Assembly: GCF_013255915.1 (NCBI RefSeq)
Contig: NZ_CP053896.1
Span: 2,604,001-2,668,000 of the forward strand
Length of the DNA stretch: 64,000 nt
Direction: 5' to 3'
Source of the DNA: Providencia rettgeri
GTDB lineage: Bacteria; Pseudomonadota; Gammaproteobacteria; Enterobacterales; Enterobacteriaceae
Shown: in pieces, positions 47,279 to 56,907 of the stretch
Layout: every line of letters starts with the position of its first letter
How positions within the stretch are numbered: position 1 is the stretch's first letter
Program-made: the position numbers and the translations under genes
Notes under the pieces: model-generated
Databases searched by the model: none
Seen by the model: only the letters and a program-made list of their open reading frames with translations
Told to the model about the DNA's origin: nothing

Positions 47279-47833
47279 TTATTTTTCACTTTCAATTATC
47301 TTTTTTAGCGGGAATGGATGGTATTTAACTGTTATCTCACCATTTGACACTGCTAATGTTGGATTTGGCAACCTTTCTTGCTGCCCTTTGGGTTGGCTCA
47401 TTTTAATGCTATACCCTTGGGGTAAAGGTTCAGGTAACAACTGCAATGCTGCGGTTTCTAGCTGATTCGGCTCAACATCTATTACCATTTCGATGTGTTC
47501 CCAACTTTCTTTCGAGTAAATTTTGTCCTTTGGAAAAGGCAACTCAATGATAAATACATCTTGACCCGCGATATTTAATGGCTCACTTAGCTCATATAAA
47601 CGAATCGGTCGGCCATTAATTATATTATCAGATAAAAGTTGGGCACATTGCATTAACCCTTGGTGCCAACGTTCTGCAGTTGTAATATGATGACAACGCA
47701 CTGAAATATGGTCAATCGGAAAGGATGACAATAATACGTTTATCTCTTGCGCCATCTGTTGTAATTTACCTATGAATATAGGTAGGTCATCCCATAAATC
47801 TTGTAATTGCGAAATTTTGCTAAACTGTGGCAC
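47279..47833 (-). CDS. yecM: YecM family VOC-fold protein
   Basis: The 184-residue protein belongs to the YecM family, whose fold resembles glyoxalase/dioxygenase (VOC) proteins. It contains IDHISVRCHHITTAERWHQGLMQCAQLL, PIRLYELSEPL and VFIIELPFPKDKIYSKESWEHIEMVI, with His and Glu residues placed as a likely metal site. The reaction is unknown. It lies between cutC and argS, divergent from argS, as in E. coli. Confidence 0.92.
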   Translation of the reverse strand: MPQFSKISQLQDLWDDLPIFIGKLQQMAQEINVLLSSFPIDHISVRCHHITTAERWHQGLMQCAQLLSDNIINGRPIRLYELSEPLNIAGQDVFIIELPFPKDKIYSKESWEHIEMVIDVEPNQLETAALQLLPEPLPQGYSIKMSQPKGQQERLPNPTLAVSNGEITVKYHPFPLKKIIESEK

Positions 47834-47998
47834 TTAACGCCCCCTTTACAAAAACTTATCTGCTAAACAGTGGCGCAGACTGTAGCATGAGAGCCCCAAA
47901 ATGTGGTATAAAACCTGCCGATTTTTCTCTTCCACCTTTTAGTTATGCGCATGTGATGGCACAATGCGGTAACTATGTTCGTAATTTAAGGTAATTCG

Positions 47999-49729
47999 GT
48001 GAATATTCAGGCGATTCTTTCAGATAAAATTAGTGCTGCGATGTTAGCAGCGGGTGCTCCAGAAGACAGTGATGCACTTGTGCGTCAATCCGCTAAAGCT
48101 CAGTTTGGTGATTACCAAGCCAATGGAGTGATGGGCGCTGCTAAAAAGATGGGGATAGCTCCGCGACAACTGGCTGAACAGCTTGTTAATCACTTAGATT
48201 TGGAAGGGATTGCCAGCAAAGTTGAAATTGCAGGCCCCGGCTTTATTAATATTTTCCTTGAGCCGGCTTGGGTTGAAAAGCATGTTGAAGAGGCATTGGC
48301 TTCCCAGCGCTTAGGCATCGCGCCCGTCAAGCCTGAAACGATTGTCATTGACTATTCTGCGCCTAATGTCGCGAAACAAATGCACGTAGGCCACTTACGC
48401 TCCACCATTATTGGTGATGCTGCGGCACGCACTCAAGAATTTATTGGTCATAAAGTCATCCGTGCCAACCACGTCGGTGATTGGGGTACGCAATTTGGTA
48501 TGTTAATTGCCTATCTTGAGAAAGTTCAAAATGAAGATGCCACAGATATGGCACTTGCCGACCTCGAAGAATTTTATCGCGAAGCCAAAAAACACTACGA
48601 CGAAGATGAAGAATTCGCAGTCCGCGCTCGTGGCTACGTTGTGAAACTGCAATCCGGTGATGAATATTGTCGTCAAATGTGGCGCAAATTAGTGGATATC
48701 ACTATGCAGCAAAACCAAGAAACCTATCGCCGTTTAAATGTCACTTTAACCGAAGATGACGTGATGGGCGAAAGCTTATATAACAGTATGCTACCCGGTA
48801 TTGTTGCAGACTTAAAAGCCAAAGGTTTAGCTGTCGAGAGTGAAGGCGCGACGGTTGTTTTTCTCGACGAATTTAAAAATAAAGAAGGCGAACCAATGGG
48901 CGTGATCGTCCAGAAAAAAGATGGTGGCTTCTTGTACACAACAACTGATATTGCCTGTGCGAAATACCGTTATGAAACCCTTCATGCTGACCGCTCACTT
49001 TACTATATTGACTCTCGCCAACATCAACATTTAATGCAAGCATGGACCATCGTCCGTAAAGCAGGTTATATCCCTGAATCAATGGCACTTGAGCACCACA
49101 TGTTCGGTATGATGCTAGGTAAAGATGGCAAACCATTTAAGACTCGTACAGGTGGTACCGTTCGTTTATCAGACTTACTGGATGAAGCGGTTGAACGTGC
49201 TCAAGCGCTGATCCGTGAGAAAAACCCAGATATGCCTGAAGATGAATTGCTCAATGTCGCAAATGTTGTCGGTATTGGTGCCGTTAAATACGCTGACTTG
49301 TCCAAAAACAGAACGACAGATTATATTTTCGATTGGGACAACATGTTAGCTTTCGAAGGAAATACCGCTCCGTATATGCAGTATGCGTATACTCGAGTGG
49401 CTTCTATTTTCAAGAAAGCCAATTTAACCCATGCAGACTTAACTCTGCCTATTTCATTACAAGACCCACGTGAAATTGCGCTTGCGACACGTTTGTTACA
49501 GTTTGAAGAAACCATTCTAACTGTTGCTCGTGATGGTACACCTCATGTGATGTGTGCTTATTTATATGAACTAGCTGGTTTATTCTCAGGCTTTTATGAG
49601 CACTGCCCTATCTTGTCAGCCGATGACGAAGCTCAGCGCCAAAGCCGCTTGAAATTGGCTGCATTAACGCAAAAAACACTAAAAACGGGCTTAGATACTC
49701 TAGGTATTGAAACCGTTGAAAGAATGTAA
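47999..49729 (+). CDS. argS: Arginyl-tRNA synthetase
   Basis: ArgS charges tRNA-Arg. The 576-residue class I enzyme has an N-terminal tRNA-binding domain (QAKFGDY-type segment at about 30-38), the HIGH motif as HVGHLRST (about 130) and the C-terminal DALR anticodon domain ending [12 protein letters not shown]. Like most ArgS it lacks a canonical KMSKS. The start is GTG (47999), as I recall for E. coli argS. Its terminator overlaps the convergent downstream gene. Confidence 0.98.
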   Translation: MNIQAILSDKISAAMLAAGAPEDSDALVRQSAKAQFGDYQANGVMGAAKKMGIAPRQLAEQLVNHLDLEGIASKVEIAGPGFINIFLEPAWVEKHVEEALASQRLGIAPVKPETIVIDYSAPNVAKQMHVGHLRSTIIGDAAARTQEFIGHKVIRANHVGDWGTQFGMLIAYLEKVQNEDATDMALADLEEFYREAKKHYDEDEEFAVRARGYVVKLQSGDEYCRQMWRKLVDITMQQNQETYRRLNVTLTEDDVMGESLYNSMLPGIVADLKAKGLAVESEGATVVFLDEFKNKEGEPMGVIVQKKDGGFLYTTTDIACAKYRYETLHADRSLYYIDSRQHQHLMQAWTIVRKAGYIPESMALEHHMFGMMLGKDGKPFKTRTGGTVRLSDLLDEAVERAQALIREKNPDMPEDELLNVANVVGIGAVKYADLSKNRTTDYIFDWDNMLAFEGNTAPYMQYAYTRVASIFKKANLTHADLTLPISLQDPREIALATRLLQFEETILTVARDGTPHVMCAYLYELAGLFSGFYEHCPILSADDEAQRQSRLKLAALTQKTLKTGLDTLGIETVERM

Positions 49730-49749
49730 TCAAATCAATAAATAGTCTA

Positions 49750-50322
49750 TTAACGGTTCACTTTGGTGAGCCGTTTTTGTTTGCGCTGTTTCGCTAATTT
49801 TGTTGTTCGTTTTTGTAATTCATCGATATATTCATTTGCGCAATTACGGAGTACTAAGTTCCATTTACAAAGTATTTTTGCTTGTTCATAAAGTTCAGGG
49901 TTATTCGACAACCGGTTATTCTGTTGTAGCCAATCAGCAACACTCGCCCAGTCCCATAACGGGGATGTCCCTCTCAAACGTTGTACGGGTGTAGGGAAAT
50001 GGCCTTTACCTCGAGCCCCATCTTTCAGCAAAGCCACTGCTTGACGGGTTAGCCCTGTCAATTCTGCAATATCACTTAACCCAACCAAAGCGGAATCAAT
50101 AGATTCCACTTTTATATTCAGCGATGTACTTTCAACATCTGTAATCGCAGTTTCAATTGCAAGATCAAAAGATTCCGCTTCCCTATCAAATTCTAAATAA
50201 ACCGATTTACCATAAAAACACACCAATGCATCGCAACAGCCTGCGGCGAATAAGGTATCAACTAAGCCTTCCGTATCAGCAGTCACACCCGATAGTGTTA
50301 ATGTGAAAGTAAATAGCGCCAT
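49750..50322 (-). CDS. Putative DNA-binding protein, possible antitoxin partner
   Basis: I do not recognise a named family. The 190-residue product has an acidic N-terminal alpha/beta part (about 1-75, FTFTLTLSG and VYLEFDREAESFDLAIETAI). A helix-turn-helix of the AlpA/MerR-like type follows (about 80-140, LSDIAELTGLTRQAVALLKDGARGKGHFPTP then PLWDWASVADWLQ). The tail is very basic. It lies 43 bp downstream of a small HicA-like gene, so an antitoxin and autoregulator role is plausible. Its N-terminal fold could be HicB-like, but I cannot show that. Confidence 0.6.
   Translation of the reverse strand: MALFTFTLTLSGVTADTEGLVDTLFAAGCCDALVCFYGKSVYLEFDREAESFDLAIETAITDVESTSLNIKVESIDSALVGLSDIAELTGLTRQAVALLKDGARGKGHFPTPVQRLRGTSPLWDWASVADWLQQNNRLSNNPELYEQAKILCKWNLVLRNCANEYIDELQKRTTKLAKQRKQKRLTKVNR
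49752..49783 (+). terminator. argS terminator, overlapping the 3' end of the convergent gene
   Basis: AACGGTTCAC (49752-49761) pairs with GTGAGCCGTT (49766-49775, one G-U) around TTTG and is followed by TTTTGTTT. The stem is made of the last codons of the minus-strand gene ending at 49750. Confidence 0.8.
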
Positions 50323-50365
50323 AATTTCCCCATCTTACATAAATAAGCGGCCTAAGCCGCTTGGA

Positions 50366-50602
50366 TTAACCTAAAAGAGCAATGCAGTGATTCACTTTAC
50401 GTATTATCTGTTTAGCATGCACTTCCATAACTTTTGGCGTTGACCAGACACTCATCATATGTGTTTTGTGTTCACCCACTGCGTTACCACAGCGTAACTT
50501 GCAGAAAGTATGTGATGAGTTTCCTGCTGTAACCCAGACCCAGCCATTTTCTATCGCATATTCAATAGCTGCCTGAACATGCTTATTTGGGTGTTTTTTC
50601 AT
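50366..50602 (-). CDS. Small HicA-like protein, possible toxin
   Basis: The 78-residue protein reads HVQAAIEYAIENGW, then a beta strand and GNSSHTFCKLRC, then SVWSTPK and a final helix. The GW followed by a Gly/Ser-His motif (His31) resembles HicA mRNA interferases, where that His is catalytic. The C-x3-C and late SVWSTP segment are not typical of HicA. Gene order (small gene first, HTH partner second) equals hicAB. GGAGG precedes the start. Function is inferred, not shown. Confidence 0.55.
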   Translation of the reverse strand: MKKHPNKHVQAAIEYAIENGWVWVTAGNSSHTFCKLRCGNAVGEHKTHMMSVWSTPKVMEVHAKQIIRKVNHCIALLG

Positions 50603-50892
50603 CGACCTCCTTGATACATAACATAGCCATTCCGTTGACGTCAGTCAACAAATAATATTCAATAAATTGAATACTCCCCTGAAATTAATTGCTGTCACAA
50701 CAACCCAGTAAATATACCCCAGAAATAGAGCTGGATATTATTTTATCAATAAAAACAATTAATTGAAATTTCATAAAATAATTTTGAAATTAATAATTCA
50801 GTTATAAAGAGAATAAATTTGAGTAGATAATTAGAAATTGAAGGGAAAGAATTTATGCCTGTTGGCACCTTAACTACGTAGATTACATAGAT

Positions 50893-50938
50893 AAAAAAGC
50901 CCAATTTTATGAGCTCTCCTCATTAAAATTGGGCTTTT
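50893..50938 (-). terminator. Terminator after murJ, in a 358-bp gap
   Basis: A long stem AAGCCCAATTTTA/TAAAATTGGGCTT is extended by ATGAG/CTCAT around a five-base loop. It is followed on the minus strand by TTTTTTATC. The rest of the gap (50603-50892) is AT-rich and shows no gene. Confidence 0.85.
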
Positions 50939-50961
50939 AAGGTCATTGACATACTTATTAA

Positions 50962-52500
50962 TTAGGCAATACTGCGTTTCATAAAATCACGAGGGCGGAA
51001 CCCGAGCAGGTATAAAGCAACAAAATAACTTCCCGCACCAACAATCACGACGCCTATCAAACGTAGCATACGCATCAGCATATTACCTTCTTGCCAAGAC
51101 GGCATAAAATGTAAGACACCAAATAGCACGGCACCCATTACAATTAACGCTATCAATAGTTTAACGATAAACCCTTTCCAGCCCGCTAAAGGCTGAAAAA
51201 TATCTTGCTTGCGCAATTGCCAATAGAGAACTCCCGCATTAAAACAGGCAGCTAACCCAATGGATAAAGCTAAACCTGCATGTTGTAATGGCCCGATAAA
51301 GGCTAAGTTCATCAGTTGCGTTAAGATTAACGTGACAATCGCAATTTTCACTGGGGTACGAATATCTTGGCGTGAATAAAAACCTGGTGCCAAAATTTTC
51401 ACCAAAATCATCCCAGTTAACCCGACACAATAGGCAATTAAGGCATATTGTGTCATAAGTGAGTCATGCGCCGTAAAATTACCGTATTGGAATAAAGATA
51501 CGGTTAATGCTTCAGAGAGTATCGCCAACCCTAACGCACAAGGTAGTGCCAGTAGCAGACAAAGGCGTAACCCCCAATCCATCAAGTGACGATATTCGTT
51601 TTGGTTGCCACTCGTAAAGCTTTTCGCAAGTGATGGCAATAAAATCGTTCCAAGAGCTACTCCAAGTACCCCTGATGGTAACTCCATTAGCCTATCGGCG
51701 TAGTACATCCATGATACTGAACCAGATTGTAAAAAAGAGGCAAATATCGTATTGATAATCAAAGAAATTTGCGCGACAGAAACCCCGATAATAGCGGGAC
51801 CCATCATTTTCATTACACGCCAAACCCCACTATCACGAAATGATAAGCGCGGTAGCACTAACATGCCCACCTTTTTAAGGTGTGGTAGCTGATAGACCAG
51901 TTGCAAAACACCGCCAACCAGCACTGCCCATGCTAATGACATTATGGGTGGGTTAAAGTATGGGGCTGCAAAAGCAGCAAAAATGATCATACTGACATTG
52001 AGCAATGTTGGCGCGAATGCAGGGACTGAGAAACGGTTCCAAGTATTCAGGATAGCCCCAGCGAGAGAGGCCAGAGAGATCAGAAAAATATAAGGGAATG
52101 TGACCCGTAAAAGATCCGTCGTCAGCGCAAATTTGTCAGCATCGTCAGTAAATCCAGGTGCGGTGACATAAATGATCCAAGGAGCGGCAATCATACCAAG
52201 AATAGTTACGATCGCCAAAGCGAGGGTTAGCATCCCAGCAATATAAGCGACAAATGTACGAGTGGCCTCTTCTCCCTGCTGATTTTTGTATTCCGCCAAT
52301 ATTGGGACAAAAGCTTGTGAAAATGCACCTTCGGCAAAAATTCGACGTAAAAGATTCGGTAGCTTAAATGCGACAAAAAAGGCGTCCGCCGCGGCTCCTG
52401 CACCAAAAACTCGAGCGATAATGGCGTCGCGAATAAACCCAAGCACACGAGACATCATGGTCATGGAGCTTACTGCCGCCAACGATTTTAATAAATTCAT
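50962..52500 (-). CDS. murJ: Lipid II flippase MurJ
   Basis: MurJ flips lipid II to the periplasmic face for peptidoglycan synthesis. From the ATG at 52500 the product is 512 residues (E. coli 511) with fourteen expected helices. It begins [66 protein letters not shown], with the essential Arg positions of the central cavity. A start 30 bp upstream lacks conservation. It is essential in relatives and lies near rimJ and mdtH. Confidence 0.97.
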   Translation of the reverse strand: MNLLKSLAAVSSMTMMSRVLGFIRDAIIARVFGAGAAADAFFVAFKLPNLLRRIFAEGAFSQAFVPILAEYKNQQGEEATRTFVAYIAGMLTLALAIVTILGMIAAPWIIYVTAPGFTDDADKFALTTDLLRVTFPYIFLISLASLAGAILNTWNRFSVPAFAPTLLNVSMIIFAAFAAPYFNPPIMSLAWAVLVGGVLQLVYQLPHLKKVGMLVLPRLSFRDSGVWRVMKMMGPAIIGVSVAQISLIINTIFASFLQSGSVSWMYYADRLMELPSGVLGVALGTILLPSLAKSFTSGNQNEYRHLMDWGLRLCLLLALPCALGLAILSEALTVSLFQYGNFTAHDSLMTQYALIAYCVGLTGMILVKILAPGFYSRQDIRTPVKIAIVTLILTQLMNLAFIGPLQHAGLALSIGLAACFNAGVLYWQLRKQDIFQPLAGWKGFIVKLLIALIVMGAVLFGVLHFMPSWQEGNMLMRMLRLIGVVIVGAGSYFVALYLLGFRPRDFMKRSIA

Positions 52501-52583
52501 GATTGATAGACTAAAAGAATACAATCGCATCAGTTTAACAGCGAGCGCTGCAACTGACTACGATTGAAAAGTAAATTAGGAAT

Positions 52584-53171
52584 TTAGGCTTTATTCAGCG
52601 CCCAAGTGTTATCTGTCAATGCCGTCAATACATGGTCACGCCACTCACCATTAATTTGTAAGTATTGCTTTGCATAGCCTTCACGTTCAAAGCCAAGCTT
52701 AGTCAATAAATGACCACTACGCATATTATGAGGCATATAATTTGCCATAATTCGGTGCATTTTTTGGTGTTGTTGCATATAACGAATCGCTTGGGTTAGC
52801 GCTTCATACATTAGACCTTGTCCTTGCCATTTTTCACCTAGTGAATAGCCTAAGTAACAGGCATAAAATGAGCCGCGCAATACATTACTAAAGTTCGCTA
52901 CCCCCATAACTTCGTTTTCTTCTTTATCTAATAGTAAGAAATGGAAAGCACTTCCTTCTCGATGCATTTCATTCATGACTTGTAACCGATTATGCCAGCC
53001 AGCGGGCTGGTAATGAGAGTTGTCCCTGATGGGTTCCCACGGAATTAAAAAGTCTTTATTCAGACTGTAATAATCAGCTAGTCGATAATTATCACGTTCG
53101 TAAGTCAAACGAATAACCATTCTATCAGTGACAAGACGCACTTTCGGTACATTTGAACGATAACCAAACAT
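52584..53171 (-). CDS. rimJ: Ribosomal protein uS5 N-acetyltransferase RimJ
   Basis: RimJ acetylates the N-terminal Ala of ribosomal protein S5. The 195-residue GNAT protein starts [22 protein letters not shown]. It has the acetyl-CoA loop [23 protein letters not shown] and [37 protein letters not shown], close to E. coli RimJ. An 8-bp-arm inverted repeat (GTTCTAAG/CTTAGAAC, 53212-53234) lies about 41 bp upstream and could be a leader hairpin or operator. Confidence 0.96.
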   Translation of the reverse strand: MFGYRSNVPKVRLVTDRMVIRLTYERDNYRLADYYSLNKDFLIPWEPIRDNSHYQPAGWHNRLQVMNEMHREGSAFHFLLLDKEENEVMGVANFSNVLRGSFYACYLGYSLGEKWQGQGLMYEALTQAIRYMQQHQKMHRIMANYMPHNMRSGHLLTKLGFEREGYAKQYLQINGEWRDHVLTALTDNTWALNKA

Positions 53172-53298
53172 CGTTAACCCTTAATTAATAAAAAGCCAGA
53201 TATTTTCTTTAGTTCTAAGCCAATAACTTAGAACGTTAAAGTGTAGCTTACAATTCATTCACGAAAAATATGTTACGTAAATTAAAATATGAATACAT

Positions 53299-54149
53299 CA
53301 CTAGATGCCTTCATTGTGAAGCATACTCAAGTATGTGACCCAAGGAGCCAAACGCAGTCAACACCGTCACAAAGTGAAGTATGGCCCCCTATCAATATTC
53401 TAAATAATTCGCTCTGTGACTAGGCGACCAGAGAGGATAGCTTGGGGAGCATACTCAAGTATGTGACCCAAGGAGCCGAACGCAGTCAACACCGTCACAG
53501 AGTGAAGTATGGCCCCCTATCAATATTCTAAATAATTCGCTCTGTGACTAGGCGACCAGAGAGGATAGCTTGAGGAGCATACACTAGTATGTGACCCAAG
53601 GAGCCGAACGCAGTCAACACCGTCACAGAGTGAAGTATGGCCCCCTATCAATATTCTAAATAATTCGCTCTGTGACTAGGCGACCAGAGAGGATAGCTTG
53701 GGAGCATACTCAAGTATGTGACCCAAGGAGCCGAACGCAGTCAACACCGTCACAGAGTGAAGTATGGCCCCCTATCAATATTCTAAATAATTCGCTCTGT
53801 GACTAGGCGACCAGAGAGGATAGCTTGGGGAGCATACTCAAGTATGTGACCCAAGGAGCCGAACGCAGTCAACACCGTCACAGAGTGAAGTGTGGCCCCC
53901 TATCAATATTCTAAATAATTCGCTCTGTGACTAGGCGACCAGAGAGGATAGCTTGGGAGCATACTCAAGTATGTGACCCAAGGAGCCGAACGCAGTCAAC
54001 ACCGTCACAGAGTGAAGTGTGGCCCCCTATCAATATTCTAAATAATTCGCTCTGTGACTAGGCGACCAGAGAGGATAGCTTGGGGAGCATACACTAGTAT
54101 GTGACCCAAGGAGCCGAACGCAGTCAACACCGTCACAGAGTGAAGTATG
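53299..54149. repeat. Tandem array of seven ERIC-like palindromic repeats
   Basis: The core GCATAC-nnnn-GTATGTGACC begins at 53321, 53449, 53577, 53704, 53832, 53959 and 54087, a period of 127-128 bp. Each full unit is a palindrome (arms TCGCTCTGTGAC and GTCACAGAGTGA) with an ERIC-type centre, plus a spacer of about 25 bp. The first copy lacks much of its left arm and is the most divergent. Units 3 and 7 share ACACTAGTATG instead of ACTCAAGTATG. The one-base period change comes from TTGGGGA versus TTGGGA. The array fills the rimJ-mdtH gap; no protein is supported inside it. Confidence 0.92.
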
Positions 54150-54260
54150 ACGAATATTTATCGATAAAAAAATATCATCTATCAAACCTCAATATACTGA
54201 TATTATTAATAACTAATTTTAAGCATCATTCCCTCTTTGCTATTTTTCTGATGGTGTCTC

Positions 54261-55466
54261 ATGGCGCAGGTGTCACGGGCAAGAAGCCTTGGTAAGTATT
54301 TCCTTTTGCTTGACAACATGTTGGTTGTCCTCGGTTTTTTTGTTGTTTTTCCGCTTATTTCCATTCGTTTTGTTGATCAACTAGGTTGGGCCGCCGTGGT
54401 GGTGGGTTTTGCCTTAGGGCTTCGTCAGTTTGTTCAACAGGGTTTAGGTATCTTTGGCGGTGCTATCGCTGACCGGTTTGGTGCGAAACCCATGATTGTT
54501 ATTGGAATGCTATTACGTGCCAGTGGTTTTGCAGTGATGGCAGTGGCCCATGACCCTTGGGTTTTATGGTTATCTTGCGTCCTTTCTGCACTGGGTGGAA
54601 CCTTGTTTGATCCCCCACGAACCGCATTAGTTATTAAATTAACTCGCCCTTATGAACGCGGCCGTTTTTATTCTTTACTCTTAATGCAAGACAGTGCTGG
54701 AGCCGTTATTGGCGCGTTGATTGGTAGTTGGTTATTACAATATGACTTCCATTATGTCTGCTGGGTTGGCGCTGCTGTTTTTATTATTGCTGCTATCTGT
54801 AATGCTTGGTTGTTACCTGCTTATCGAATATCAACCATCAGAACCCCTATTAAAGAAGGTATGGGCCGCGTACTAAAAGACAAACGCTTTGTGACTTATG
54901 TAGTCACTTTAGCTGGCTATTTTATGTTGTCAGTACAAGTGATGCTTATGTTTCCTATTGTTGTCAATGAGTTAGCAGGGACGCCAACTGCCGTCAAATG
55001 GATGTATGCGATTGAAGCAGCGATATCCTTAACATTGCTTTACCCTATTGCTCGTTGGAGCGAAAAACATTTTCGCCTTGAGCAACGGCTCATGGCCGGG
55101 CTATTTTTAATGAGTCTCAGCATGTTTCCAATTGGCATGACAACCTCACTCAACACGCTATTTGCCCTTATTTGCCTATTTTATTTAGGTACTGTGACTG
55201 CCGACCCCGCTAGAGAAACACTAAGCGCATCACTTGCTGACCCAAGAGCCAGAGGGAGCTATATGGGCTTTAGCCGCTTAGGCCTTGCTTTAGGCGGAGC
55301 TGTCGGTTACACCGGTGGCGGCTGGATGTACGATATTGGCCACCAATGGAATATGCCACAATTACCTTGGTTCTTATTAGGGATCATCGGTTTTATCACT
55401 TTATGGGCACTGCATAAGCAATTTAACCGTAAAAAAATTGAAACAGTCATGTTGAGTGGGCAGTAA
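54261..55466 (+). CDS. mdtH: Multidrug efflux MFS transporter MdtH
   Basis: MdtH is a 12-helix drug:proton antiporter of the inner membrane. The 401-residue product matches E. coli MdtH along its length: [39 protein letters not shown] at the start, the MFS motif A region [15 protein letters not shown] and [25 protein letters not shown]. The start codon at 54261 lies 112 bp after the repeat array, so the array may sit in its leader or promoter region. A longer frame into the array is not conserved. Confidence 0.96.
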   Translation: MAQVSRARSLGKYFLLLDNMLVVLGFFVVFPLISIRFVDQLGWAAVVVGFALGLRQFVQQGLGIFGGAIADRFGAKPMIVIGMLLRASGFAVMAVAHDPWVLWLSCVLSALGGTLFDPPRTALVIKLTRPYERGRFYSLLLMQDSAGAVIGALIGSWLLQYDFHYVCWVGAAVFIIAAICNAWLLPAYRISTIRTPIKEGMGRVLKDKRFVTYVVTLAGYFMLSVQVMLMFPIVVNELAGTPTAVKWMYAIEAAISLTLLYPIARWSEKHFRLEQRLMAGLFLMSLSMFPIGMTTSLNTLFALICLFYLGTVTADPARETLSASLADPRARGSYMGFSRLGLALGGAVGYTGGGWMYDIGHQWNMPQLPWFLLGIIGFITLWALHKQFNRKKIETVMLSGQ

Positions 55467-55504
55467 TGCGCTAAACTAGCGGTATTACTGTAAAAGGAGT
55501 CTTT

Positions 55505-56065
55505 ATGAAGAAGTTTATAATCGCCGCTATGGTGGGCTTTCTAACTCTCTTATCGGGTTGTAGTCAATTATCTGAGTTTAGTATTAGTGAATCACAAGTT
55601 AATGATTATCTTGCTAATAAAGTAAAATATGACCACAAGGTCGGCATTACTGGTTTCGCTGATGCGGATATTCAACTCGCTAATTTAAAATCAGAAATCG
55701 GCCGCAGTGAGCCTGGAAAAGTCGCACTGACAGGAGATGCAAGCGTTAAATTAGACTCGCTGATTGGTAAAGCACAAGCACAAATTAACCTGACCCTCAC
55801 TGCTCGTCCTTATTTTGACGCCAAAACAGGCTCAATTTACTTAAAAGAGTTAAATATTAGCAGTTACAAGGTAACACCCGAAAATATGGATACGGCAATG
55901 TCAGCTGTTATTCCTTACTTAAATAGTTCCCTTGAAACTTTCTTTGAAACTCAGCCTGTTTATGTGTTAAATCCAGATAATGGTGCTGCTGAAGCAACTG
56001 CGAAGAAACTCGCTAAAGGGCTTGAAATCAAACCGGGCAAACTGGTCATTCCATTAGTTGATTAA
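55505..56065 (+). CDS. yceB: Lipoprotein YceB (DUF1439)
   Basis: The 186-residue product has a lipoprotein signal with lipobox LSGC (Cys19) and a mature domain with SQVNDYLANKVKYDHKVGI, SLIGKAQAQINLTLTARPYFDAKTGSIYLKELNISSYKV, typical of DUF1439 proteins such as YceB. The fold is of the lipid-binding (BPI/SMP-like) type in related proteins; no function is settled. AGGAG precedes the start, 38 bp after mdtH. Confidence 0.92.
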   Translation: MKKFIIAAMVGFLTLLSGCSQLSEFSISESQVNDYLANKVKYDHKVGITGFADADIQLANLKSEIGRSEPGKVALTGDASVKLDSLIGKAQAQINLTLTARPYFDAKTGSIYLKELNISSYKVTPENMDTAMSAVIPYLNSSLETFFETQPVYVLNPDNGAAEATAKKLAKGLEIKPGKLVIPLVD

Positions 56066-56100
56066 TTTTAACCATAAATTATTTCGATTGATAAAAGCAT

Positions 56101-56129
56101 GAAAGGCAACAAAAAATCTGTTGCCTTTC
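56101..56129 (+). terminator. Terminator after yceB
   Basis: GAAAGGCAACA (56101-56111) pairs with TGTTGCCTTTC (56119-56129) around a seven-base loop, 36 bp after the yceB stop. Only a short T-tract follows. Confidence 0.65.
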
Positions 56130-56197
56130 TGACTTATTCAATCCTCAAACAAAATTATTAATCAATACCGCTGACTAAAACATAAGTAACATCACCA

Positions 56198-56216
56198 TAA
56201 AAAAGTGACAGCGTCA
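56198..56216 (-). terminator. Terminator after ycdY
   Basis: A short GTGAC-GCT-GTCAC hairpin on the minus strand is followed by six T residues, just past the ycdY stop. The stem is only five pairs. Confidence 0.5.
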
Positions 56217-56219
56217 CAA

Positions 56220-56771
56220 TTATTCGGTTTCTGAGTCAAGCTCATCACGCAGAGCAATAACTGCATCACGCGTAATTTGAGCTAAAGTACGATAGAACGT
56301 GGTTGTAGCATGCGCTTCAACTTTACCTAAAAAGCTGCCATACCAGCTAAGAATATAGCTATCAAATAATTCTTCTTGGGCGGCTGTTTCATCTTCTGCC
56401 GCTTGGTCTTCCAACCAAGAAGCCGCGAGTAGTAACGCACCAAAAGCATCCGCAGGTGCATTCGTCAGGGACATTCCTCTCACCGTTAAAAATTCGCGAA
56501 CTTCTGCTTCTGTAATTTCAGAATCGTAATCATTCGCTAACATTGAAACTGCTGGAGATTCACCTGCAAACAGGGCTTGGTAATCCTCATTAACCGCATT
56601 GATATCGAGATCTTTTGCCATACGTGACCATAATTCATCTTGCTCCAATGGCCATGATGCTTTTAATTTATCTTGAGCAATCATATCAATAAGCGGCTTT
56701 ACGAGGCTATCAGAGGGACTACGTTGAAATAGTGTCCCCAAAATACGGCAGACGATTGAAAATTCGTTCAT
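56220..56771 (-). CDS. ycdY: TorD/DmsD-family chaperone YcdY
   Basis: YcdY belongs to the redox-enzyme maturation chaperones; in E. coli it is linked to activation of the zinc phosphatase YcdX. The 183-residue helical protein starts MNEFSIVCRILGTLFQRSP and contains WPLEQDELW, LLLAASWLEDQAAEDETAAQEELF and LGKVEAHATTTFYRTLAQITRDA, nearly the E. coli YcdY pattern. No ycdX is adjacent here. A role for the dms operon product is possible but not indicated by position. Confidence 0.92.
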   Translation of the reverse strand: MNEFSIVCRILGTLFQRSPSDSLVKPLIDMIAQDKLKASWPLEQDELWSRMAKDLDINAVNEDYQALFAGESPAVSMLANDYDSEITEAEVREFLTVRGMSLTNAPADAFGALLLAASWLEDQAAEDETAAQEELFDSYILSWYGSFLGKVEAHATTTFYRTLAQITRDAVIALRDELDSETE

Positions 56772-56907
56772 ATATTATCCTATTTTTCAGATTCAGTAGT
56801 CACACCTCGTGACCGAAGCAGTTTCTTTCAGTATATCGAAAAAATAGGAAAGATATTAGGGGTGATGATTGCGAGTGATCACAAGGCCACTCGCAACAAA
56901 GAAGTGA

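Noticed and set aside
53212-53234. Inverted repeat GTTCTAAG/CTTAGAAC upstream of rimJ
   Set aside because: It could be a leader hairpin or an operator, but nothing in the sequence identifies it; noted in the rimJ entry only.
53299-54149. Regular 127-128-bp repetition considered as a CRISPR array
   Set aside because: Units are near-identical palindromes over their whole length with identical spacers, no short direct repeat with unique spacers, and no cas genes nearby.
54101-54295. Open frame running from the repeat array into mdtH
   Set aside because: Its first part is repeat sequence and it overlaps the well-conserved mdtH start in another frame.
56869-56896. Inverted repeat TTGCGAGTG/CACTCGCAA after ghrA
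   Set aside because: No T-tract on the minus strand; a role as intrinsic terminator is not supported.
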